Source: Parvularcula sp964219355 (GTDB lineage Bacteria > Pseudomonadota > Alphaproteobacteria > Caulobacterales > Parvularculaceae). From it: a DNA stretch of 64,000 bases. The DNA lies in NCBI GenBank assembly GCA_964219355.1, contig CAXPOZ010000003.1:434001-498000 (forward strand), given 5' to 3'. Below the pieces are notes generated by a model. It was given only the letters and a program-made list of their open reading frames with translations, had not been told where the DNA came from and made no database searches. Positions 50,546-57,258 of the stretch are shown here, in pieces. The number at the start of each line of letters is the position of its first letter. Within the stretch, counting starts at the first letter, position 1. Made by a program: the position numbers and the translations under genes.

Positions 50546-51715
50546 ATGACCGACGCAAGCCGCATCGAGGGCAAGAGCCCCACAAATATCCGGGGACTGA
50601 TCGCTGCCATCACGGCGATCGGCGTCGCCGCGGTCGGCTTTGGTCATACGCTGCCTCTCTTCTCGATCCTGCTTGAGCGCTATGACGCCTCCGACCGGCT
50701 GATCGGGCTCAACACGGCGACCATGGCACTGGCGGCGATTCTCGCCACGCCCTTCTTTCCCAAGATCATCGGACGGGTGGGCATCAAGCCCTTCATCCTG
50801 GCCTGCCTTGCGATCATGGTCGCGATCTACGGCCTGATCGGCCTTGCAGGCGAGCGCGTCTGGCTGTGGTTCCCCTTGCGATTCGTCTTCGGTTTTGCCG
50901 GCGCCGGGCTCTTTGTCGGCTCGGAGATCTGGATCAATGCGCTGGCGCCCGAAGGGGCGCGTGGGCGGATCATCGGGATCTATTCGACCTGCCTTGCGCT
51001 TGGCTTTGCGATGGGCCCGTTCATGGTCGAGATTTTTGGCACGACAGGCTTCACGCCCTTTCTTGTCGGGATGCTGATCTTTGCCAGTGCCGTCCTGCCG
51101 ATCGCTATCGCCAGCCCGCCGCCCGCAAGCCCCAAGGGACACGTCACCGGCTTTTTCAGTCTGATTGCCAAGGCCCCGGCGACCTTTGCGTCGTCCTCGG
51201 TCTTTGCCGGGGCGGAAGCGGCGATCCTCACCTTCCTGCCGATCTATGCGCTCGAATCAGGCTGGGCGGAGGAGACGGGTACCCGCGCCATCACGGTCTA
51301 CGGGCTCGGCCTTGTAGCCCTCCAATATCTGATCGGGCGGGAAGCCGACCGGTTCGGCTATGGCCGCAGCCTCTTTGCCTGTGCATTCGTCTCGCTGGTC
51401 GGCGCGGGCCTCTTTGCCGTGATCGATGAGAGCCTGATCCTTCTCTACGTCGTCCTCTTCTTCTGGGGCGGGGCGATTGCCGGGCTCTATACGATCGGGC
51501 TGACTCTGCTTGCCGACCGCTTTCCCAAAACAGAGGTCGAGGCGGCCAATACCGGCTTTGTCTTCATGTATGGGCTGGGCGCGATCATCGGCCCCGCAGG
51601 TGCCGGCTTTGCCCGTGATCTGGGCGGGCAGTTCGGGCTGGAACTCTTCCTGATCGCAGTCATGATTCTCTATGTCCTGCTGGTCGCGAGAAGATGGCGG
51701 CAGGAACTGCCCTGA
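50546..51715 (+). CDS. MFS transporter
   Basis: 389 residues from the ATG at 50546; an open frame begins ten codons earlier, but the chosen ATG has AAAGG nearby. About twelve hydrophobic helices in two halves. FPKIIGRVGIKP after TM2 and EADRFGYGRSLF after TM8 correspond to the MFS loop motif. The group includes sugar-efflux and YcaD-like carriers; the substrate cannot be told. It follows the phosphate transporter by 68 bases on the same strand. Confidence 0.88.
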   Translation: MTDASRIEGKSPTNIRGLIAAITAIGVAAVGFGHTLPLFSILLERYDASDRLIGLNTATMALAAILATPFFPKIIGRVGIKPFILACLAIMVAIYGLIGLAGERVWLWFPLRFVFGFAGAGLFVGSEIWINALAPEGARGRIIGIYSTCLALGFAMGPFMVEIFGTTGFTPFLVGMLIFASAVLPIAIASPPPASPKGHVTGFFSLIAKAPATFASSSVFAGAEAAILTFLPIYALESGWAEETGTRAITVYGLGLVALQYLIGREADRFGYGRSLFACAFVSLVGAGLFAVIDESLILLYVVLFFWGGAIAGLYTIGLTLLADRFPKTEVEAANTGFVFMYGLGAIIGPAGAGFARDLGGQFGLELFLIAVMILYVLLVARRWRQELP

Positions 51716-51731
51716 CCAGCCGGGAATTGGC

Positions 51732-51737
51732 TTGACT
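51732..51737 (+). promoter_or_regulatory. Possible minus-35 of rpmG
   Basis: TTGACT lies 77 bases before the rpmG start on the same strand. A convincing minus-10 at normal spacing was not found (CATCAC), so this is only a suggestion. Confidence 0.25.
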
Positions 51738-51813
51738 TCGCACTGCTTTGTCGCCATCACCCGCGGCTCGCGCCCTATGGCGCCAATGAATTTCTATTTT
51801 TCGAGAGTGACCC

Positions 51814-51981
51814 ATGGCCAAGCCGACCACGATCAAGATTCGTCTCAACTCGACCGCAAATACCGGGTATTTCTACGTGACCAAGAAAAACACCCGCAAC
51901 ATGACCGAGAAAATGGTCGTGCGGAAATATGATCCGATTGCGCGCAAGCATGTCGAATTCAAAGAAGGCAAGATCAAGTAA
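51814..51981 (+). CDS. rpmG: 50S ribosomal protein L33
   Basis: 55 residues: MAKPTTIKIRLNSTANTGYF, then VTKKNTRNMTEKMVVRKYDP and a C-terminus ending EGKIK. It is the zinc-free (C-minus) form, lacking the two CxxC motifs. L33 sits near the E-site of the large subunit. GAGAG precedes the ATG. It is a single gene with its own terminator. Confidence 0.97.
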   Translation: MAKPTTIKIRLNSTANTGYFYVTKKNTRNMTEKMVVRKYDPIARKHVEFKEGKIK

Positions 51982-52002
51982 GCTTGATCCTACCCTCTGA
52001 CG

Positions 52003-52033
52003 AAAAGAGCGCCCTCTTGTAGGGCGCTTTTTT
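52003..52033 (+). terminator. Terminator after rpmG (possibly bidirectional)
   Basis: Arms GCGCCCT (52009-52015) and AGGGCGC (52021-52027) with loop CTTGT, preceded by AAAA and followed by TTTTTT. It lies between convergent rpmG and the WrbA-like gene and could serve both. Confidence 0.9.
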
Positions 52034-52054
52034 GTTGTTCGTTTTTAGCCCTGA

Positions 52055-52639
52055 TCAGAGCGGGCCGGTGCCCCAGCGGATCGCCGCCTTTGCTACCCGC
52101 TCGCCATAGGCTTGCGCGGTGCGGATATCGCCTTCGGGCGGATTGCCCTTCTCGGCGGGCGCATTGTCCGACTGCGTCCCCGGCCCGAAATAATGGCCCG
52201 TCCGGTTAAGCCCTTTGGGATCGCCCGCCGGCATGTCCGGGCCATTGGTCTCGTTCTTCATGGCGAGCGGCACCCAGATCATGCCCTGCTGTGCGGCAAG
52301 CACGGCGAATTGCTGGAGCGTGACGAATTTGTCCCCGGCCATGGAGCCTGAATTGGTAAAGCCGCCAGCGACCTTGTCCTTCCAGCGATCCTCAGCCCAG
52401 ACTTTGGAGGTTGCATCCATGAAAGTCGTCATCGGGCCAGAGGCCGAGCCCATATAGGTCGGCGAGCCAAAGATGATCGCATCGGCATCGTCAAAGCGGT
52501 CAAGATCGTCCGTTGCGTCTTCGGCGGTCACGAGATCGACGCTGACGCCGTCAACGCCTGCGGCGCCTTCCGCCACGGCCTCGGCCACGAGTTTTGTATG
52601 TCCGTAGCCTGAATGATAGATGATCGCGACTTTGGTCAT
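52055..52639 (-). CDS. WrbA-like flavodoxin family NAD(P)H:quinone oxidoreductase
   Basis: 194 residues. Flavodoxin fold with FMN-phosphate-binding loop IIYHSGYGHTKLVAEAV (about 6-22), FGSPTYMGSASGPM near 75-88 and the late GHYFGPG segment. Family members reduce quinones by two electrons and protect against oxidative stress. It resembles WrbA but is short in the middle, so flavodoxin family protein is the safer name. It is divergent from purQ. Confidence 0.85.
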   Translation of the reverse strand: MTKVAIIYHSGYGHTKLVAEAVAEGAAGVDGVSVDLVTAEDATDDLDRFDDADAIIFGSPTYMGSASGPMTTFMDATSKVWAEDRWKDKVAGGFTNSGSMAGDKFVTLQQFAVLAAQQGMIWVPLAMKNETNGPDMPAGDPKGLNRTGHYFGPGTQSDNAPAEKGNPPEGDIRTAQAYGERVAKAAIRWGTGPL

Positions 52640-52747
52640 GGAGTGCTCCTTTCGCGGGGAAATACATGTTCGGCCAATGACGTAGAAACTTTGCCGCCGC
52701 CCAGATACGGGGCTTTCAGGGAAAGGCTTTTGCGCGAAACGGAAAGA

Positions 52748-52776
52748 TTGGCATTCCTGCCAGACGCGTCTAGGAA
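52748..52776 (+). promoter_or_regulatory. Candidate purQ promoter, leaderless type
   Basis: TTGGCA (52748-52753), 17 bases, TAGGAA (52771-52776), just six bases before the purQ ATG. There is no Shine-Dalgarno sequence, so transcription would start at or next to the ATG, as in leaderless mRNAs common in Caulobacter relatives. Confidence 0.4.
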
Positions 52777-52782
52777 CCGGCC

Positions 52783-53445
52783 ATGCAAACAGCCGTCATC
52801 GTCTCCCCCGCCTCCAATTGCGATCGCGACGCCCAAGTCGCCTTAAAACAGGTCACGGGCAACGACCCGCATATGGTGTGGCATGCCGATACCGAGCTGC
52901 CGCCTGTCGATCTCGTCGTCATTCCCGGCGGCTTTTCCTATGGCGATTATCTGCGGGCCGGTGCGATGGCCGCCCGCTCCCCGATCATCCGCGAAGTGAT
53001 CGCCCGCGCCGAGGCCGGCACGCCAGTTCTTGGCATCTGCAACGGATTTCAGATCCTGACCGAAGCGGGGCTGCTCCCGGGCGCGCTCCTGCGCAATGCA
53101 GGGATCGAGTTTGTCTGCGGGATGCGGACATTGCGGGTCGAGAACACAGACAGCCCCTTCACCAAAGGGCTGAAACACGGCCAGTACCTCAAATTCCCGG
53201 TCGCCCATCATGACGGCAATTACGAAGCCGATGACGAGACGCTCGACCGGCTCGAAGGCGAAGGCCGCGTGGCCTTCCGTTATGTCGAACAGGTCAATGG
53301 TTCCGCCCGGAACATTGCCGGTGTGCTGAATGAAAAAGGCAATGTGCTGGGAATGATGCCGCATCCTGAGCGGGTGATCTCACCGCTGCTTGGCGGGGAA
53401 GATGGCGCGACCTTCTTCCGTGGGCTGATAGAGGCGATTGCGTGA
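52783..53445 (+). CDS. purQ: Phosphoribosylformylglycinamidine synthase subunit PurQ
   Basis: 220 residues. Class I glutamine amidotransferase domain: nucleophile Cys86 (GICNGFQIL) and the PHPER motif near the C-terminus that supplies His and Glu. It provides ammonia from glutamine to PurL for the fourth step of de novo purine synthesis. In most alphaproteobacteria purS lies immediately upstream; here the upstream gene is a divergent flavoprotein and no purS is visible in the window. The next gene overlaps its stop by four bases (GTGA). Confidence 0.97.
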   Translation: MQTAVIVSPASNCDRDAQVALKQVTGNDPHMVWHADTELPPVDLVVIPGGFSYGDYLRAGAMAARSPIIREVIARAEAGTPVLGICNGFQILTEAGLLPGALLRNAGIEFVCGMRTLRVENTDSPFTKGLKHGQYLKFPVAHHDGNYEADDETLDRLEGEGRVAFRYVEQVNGSARNIAGVLNEKGNVLGMMPHPERVISPLLGGEDGATFFRGLIEAIA

Positions 53446-54050
53446 AACGTGCCCTCGCCTTCGCCGCCGCCCTCTTCAGCGCGGCAGGGATGGCGAAAGC
53501 CCAGCCCGGCCCTTTCGGCCTCGACTGGTCAATGACCCCCAGCGAGGTACGGCATCTGGAGAATTTCAAACTCTACGACGCCGAAGATGATAAAATCATC
53601 ATGACCCGGACGGCTCCCGCGGATGTAGATCAGGATCTGCATCTGACGATGTCCGACGAAGGCATTGAGACTCTTGAGAGCTATATAGATTGCTCCGGCG
53701 ACATTGAGAAATGCCTGCGCTTCTACACCGATGCCGACACGCGCATTCGCGAAACTCATGGCGGCCATATTGCCTCTCCGAGTTTGGCCGTCGGTATGGC
53801 GCTTGGAGCCCGAATAGCGGGTGTAGATACACCCGGCGGAAAGGCGCCGCCCCGTATGTGGCAGCGAAATGGGCATATGGTTATGCTCATGATGCTGACG
53901 ACAGATGGCGAGAATGATGCCATTGTCATTGAGACATGGGAACGCACTGGCCCCACCGGTTGGGAGATGCTCGGAACAGCCGTCGATTTCTGGAAGGAAA
54001 ACGCACCGACCGTTGAAGGCGCGCCCACGAACGAGACCGCGCCTGAATGA
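53442..54050 (+). CDS. Secreted hypothetical protein coupled to purQ
   Basis: 202 residues with a GTG start that overlaps the purQ stop. The signal peptide spans about 1-20 (ending AKA-QP). The mature protein starts GPFGLDWSMTPSEVRHL, a pattern seen in small periplasmic proteins where a GLxWGMTxxEV motif opens the domain; beyond that I do not recognise it. Two cysteines (CSGDIEKC) could form a disulfide. The coupling to purQ is probably positional. Confidence 0.7.
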   Translation: MKRALAFAAALFSAAGMAKAQPGPFGLDWSMTPSEVRHLENFKLYDAEDDKIIMTRTAPADVDQDLHLTMSDEGIETLESYIDCSGDIEKCLRFYTDADTRIRETHGGHIASPSLAVGMALGARIAGVDTPGGKAPPRMWQRNGHMVMLMMLTTDGENDAIVIETWERTGPTGWEMLGTAVDFWKENAPTVEGAPTNETAPE

Positions 54051-54264
54051 GGTCTCTTTTCTCCGCTCTCGTCCTTTTTCTGCGCTGGTCGATGAGCAAA
54101 GACGACGTGCTGCTACGTAAGATGTGACAAAAGGCGTCGTGCAAAGGATGACTGGCAAGAGCAACTAGCCCCAATCAGCCCCGAAAAGCGGCACCTTTTC
54201 AAAGCGCGCCGCATTCGCTACCGATATCGAATAACGATTAAGATCGCCACACAGGAATATGGCC

Positions 54265-56388
54265 ATGAAATCCAACTTCTTGAAATCACTGCTTCTTTTG
54301 GGCGCGGCAGGCAGCCTCGCCCTCGCCTCGGCCTCGGCTCAGGATGAACGCGTGATCGAAACCGCCTCACCGGATTACTGGGGTGACTGGGGCATCGACC
54401 TCACCGCCATGGATAAAACTGTCGATCCGGGCGACGATTTCTTCCTCTACGCTAATGGCACCTGGTTCAAGGAATTCGAGATTCCGTCCGACCGGTCGAG
54501 CTATGGCGCGTTCCACCTGCTCGGCGAGAAATCCCAGCAGCAGACGAAATTCATCATCGAAGATCTCGCCGCCGAGATGCCCGACGCCAAAACGCCGTCC
54601 GGCAAGGTCGCTTCTTTCTACAACGCCTTCATGGATGTTGATGCGATCAATGAGAAGGGCATGGCCCCGGCCGAGCCTTACCTCAAGAAAATCGATTCCA
54701 TCCGCAACCTGAAGAGCCTCGCGAAAGTCTTCGGCCAGCCGGGTTATTCGAGCCCGTTCACGGCCTTTGTCTTCACCGACGACAAAGATCCCGACACTTA
54801 TATTCTTCAGATGTTCATTGGCGGGCTCGGCCTGCCGGATCGCGAATACTACACAAAAGACGATGAGACTTCCGTCGAGTTGCGCGAGAAATATGTCAGC
54901 CTGCTGACCTTTATGCTTGAGCAGGCCGGTGAAGAAGACGCAGCCGCCAAGGCCGCTGACGTCATGGCGCTTGAAACCGAGATCGCCAAGGCCGACTGGG
55001 ACCGCGCCGTCTCTCGCAATGCGGAAATCACATATAACAAACTCGAGGTCAAAGACTTCGAGGATATGGCGGATGACTTCCCGGTAAAAACATTCCTCAA
55101 GGAAATCGGCGCAGGCAAGGTTAAAAACTTGCTCGTTACGGAAATTCCGCCAACGGATGAAGAACTGGACGCCGCAGGCCTTACCGCCGAAGATGCCGCT
55201 AAACTCGGCGGCGGCTATCCGGAAGTCTTCCAGATCACAGCGGACACCGATCTCGACACATGGAAAGCCTATCTGAAGGCGCATTTCCTGATCGATCATG
55301 CGTCGGTCCTGCCTTCCGAGATCGATGAGGCCGTGTTTGAGTTCTTCGGCACCGCCCTTCGCGGTACGCCGGAGCAGCGCCCGCGCTGGAAGCGTGCGGT
55401 TTCCGCGACGGAGAACGCACTGGGTGAAGCCATCGGCGCGGCCTATGTCGAGCGGTATTTCCCGCCCGAGAACAAAGCCGCCATGGACGAGCTCGTTGCC
55501 AATCTGCGCACGGCAATGCACGCCAATCTCGAAGACCTCGAATGGATGGGCGAAGAAACCCGAGTTCTCGCAAAGGACAAGCTCGACAAGTTTAATCCGA
55601 AAGTCGGCTACCCTGACGAATTCGAGACCTATGCCTCGATGAAGGTGACCGATGACGCGCTGAGCAATGCGATTTCCGCCTCCGCCTTTGGCTGGAAGGA
55701 AAATATCGAGCGCCTAGGCAAGGATGTCGACAAGAACGAATGGTTCATGACGCCCCAGACGGTAAATGCCTATTACAATCCGGCCTTCAACGAAATCGTC
55801 TTCCCGGCTGCGATCCTGCAGCCGCCCTTCTTCAACATCTCCGCCGACCCGGCGGTGAACTATGGCGCCATTGGCGGGGTCATCGGCCACGAAATGGGCC
55901 ATGGCTTTGATGATCAGGGGTCGAAATATGATGGCGACGGTGTCCTGCGCAACTGGTGGTCAGAGGAAGACCTTGCGGCATTCCGTGACCTGACAAGTGC
56001 TCTTGCCGCCCAGTATGATGAGTTCTGCCCGCTTGGCGAAGGTGAGCCTTGCGTCAACGGCAAGCTCAGCCTTGGCGAGAACATTGGTGACCTTGGCGGG
56101 CTTTCACTTGCCTATCGCGCCTATAAGCTCAGCCTTGATGGCGAGGAAGCGCCGGTGATTGACGGCTTTACCGGCGATCAGCGTTTCTTCATGGCCTGGG
56201 GTCAGGTCTGGCGGACCAAAGTCCGTGATGAAGCCATGCGGACCCATCTTCTGACAGGCCCGCATTCGCCTGGCTATTTCCGGGCAAACGGGCCGGTACG
56301 GAATATGGACGCCTGGTATAACGCCTTTGGCGTGACAGAGGATGATGACCTCTATCTGCCGCCAGAAGAGCGCGTCAGCATCTGGTAA
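54265..56388 (+). CDS. M13 family metallopeptidase (neprilysin/PepO-like)
   Basis: 707 residues from the ATG at 54265, preferred to the ATG two codons earlier because AGGA is properly spaced from it. A signal peptide (about 1-25, ending SASA-QD) directs export. The N-terminal M13 domain (about 50-430) is followed by the catalytic domain with HEMGH at about 542-546, the NAYYNP substrate-binding motif upstream and the ENIGDLGGL third-ligand motif. The C-terminal FRANGPVRNMDAWYNAFGV is diagnostic. It cleaves peptides in the periplasm or outside the cell. An independent terminator follows. Confidence 0.96.
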   Translation: MKSNFLKSLLLLGAAGSLALASASAQDERVIETASPDYWGDWGIDLTAMDKTVDPGDDFFLYANGTWFKEFEIPSDRSSYGAFHLLGEKSQQQTKFIIEDLAAEMPDAKTPSGKVASFYNAFMDVDAINEKGMAPAEPYLKKIDSIRNLKSLAKVFGQPGYSSPFTAFVFTDDKDPDTYILQMFIGGLGLPDREYYTKDDETSVELREKYVSLLTFMLEQAGEEDAAAKAADVMALETEIAKADWDRAVSRNAEITYNKLEVKDFEDMADDFPVKTFLKEIGAGKVKNLLVTEIPPTDEELDAAGLTAEDAAKLGGGYPEVFQITADTDLDTWKAYLKAHFLIDHASVLPSEIDEAVFEFFGTALRGTPEQRPRWKRAVSATENALGEAIGAAYVERYFPPENKAAMDELVANLRTAMHANLEDLEWMGEETRVLAKDKLDKFNPKVGYPDEFETYASMKVTDDALSNAISASAFGWKENIERLGKDVDKNEWFMTPQTVNAYYNPAFNEIVFPAAILQPPFFNISADPAVNYGAIGGVIGHEMGHGFDDQGSKYDGDGVLRNWWSEEDLAAFRDLTSALAAQYDEFCPLGEGEPCVNGKLSLGENIGDLGGLSLAYRAYKLSLDGEEAPVIDGFTGDQRFFMAWGQVWRTKVRDEAMRTHLLTGPHSPGYFRANGPVRNMDAWYNAFGVTEDDDLYLPPEERVSIW

Positions 56389-56411
56389 GCTGACCACAAC
56401 TTACGTTAGGG

Positions 56412-56443
56412 AAACCCCGGCTGATCGCAGCCGGGGTTTTTTC
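56412..56443 (+). terminator. Terminator after the M13 peptidase
   Basis: Perfect 11-base arms AACCCCGGCTG (56413-56423) and CAGCCGGGGTT (56428-56438) around ATCG, followed by TTTTTT. The next gene begins only six bases after it. Confidence 0.92.
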
Positions 56444-56448
56444 TTGCC

Positions 56449-57213
56449 ATGACCACACCGCCCTTTGCCGCCGTCATCACGCCCTATTACAAGGAACCGC
56501 GCGAGGTGCTGGAGCGGTGCATGGCATCGGTCCGGGCACAGACGGTCCCAACGCTCCATTTCCTGATCTCTGATGGCCACCCACAGGAAATCGAGACCGG
56601 CCCCCTCCTCCGCCATGTCGTGCTCGACCGGGCCGAGGAGGATATGGGCAACACGCCGCGCGCCATTGGCGCGGCACTCGCGATCAATTCGGGCGTCAAG
56701 ATGATTGCCATGCTCGATGCCGATAACTGGTACGACCCGCACCACCTCGAGACGGCGATTGCGGCAGCAGCGGGCGCAGGTCGGCCAGTCGACATGGTCT
56801 TTGGCCGCCGGAAATTCTGGCGCCCTGACGGCATTCAAATGCCGATCAGTGACGAAGTCTCGGACCGTTTCGTCGATACCAATTGCTATGTGATGCTGGA
56901 AGGCGCGTTCCACTATCTGGCTTGGTGGGGCACCCTGCCGAAACATATCTCGCAGGGCGCAGACCGCGCCTTTCGGCAATATCTGGGCGCGCAGAAGGGG
57001 CTGGTCGTTGCAAAGCTCCCTTTGCCCACGGTCAATTATGAGTGCCTGTGGGCGCCGGCTTATGAGGCCATCGGCGAGATCCCCCCGCCGGGCGCGAAAG
57101 GGTTTCAGCCGGACGACTGGAAGAACTGGGTTGCCGGGATGTCCCCACGTGAACGTGAAATTACTGAGCGGCGCATTGGCTTTCCGCTCGATCGACTTGA
57201 GCAAGGCGATTGA
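56449..57213 (+). CDS. GT2-like glycosyltransferase
   Basis: 254 residues. An N-terminal GT-A fold is suggested by AAVITPYYKEPREVLERCMASV (about 6-27), the ISDGHPQ segment and a DxD-like MLDADNWYDP (about 86-95). The acceptor-side motif is less typical, so it is a GT2-like enzyme of unknown donor and acceptor. The ATG lies just behind a strong terminator and has no ribosome site apart from GGGG 14 bases upstream, so its expression is puzzling. It is followed by purL after 45 bases. Confidence 0.75.
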   Translation: MTTPPFAAVITPYYKEPREVLERCMASVRAQTVPTLHFLISDGHPQEIETGPLLRHVVLDRAEEDMGNTPRAIGAALAINSGVKMIAMLDADNWYDPHHLETAIAAAAGAGRPVDMVFGRRKFWRPDGIQMPISDEVSDRFVDTNCYVMLEGAFHYLAWWGTLPKHISQGADRAFRQYLGAQKGLVVAKLPLPTVNYECLWAPAYEAIGEIPPPGAKGFQPDDWKNWVAGMSPREREITERRIGFPLDRLEQGD

Positions 57214-57258
57214 CGAAGCCACTTGCGCGCGGCGCTGATCCGGGGCACCTAGCGGGCC

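Noticed and set aside
50441..51142. Minus-strand frame opposite the MFS gene rich in Asp, Arg and Gln
   Set aside because: It is the typical antisense composition of a membrane protein gene, not a real hydrophilic protein.
54367..55521. Minus-strand open frame opposite the M13 peptidase
   Set aside because: Shadow frame with no domain; the plus-strand M13 motifs are unambiguous.
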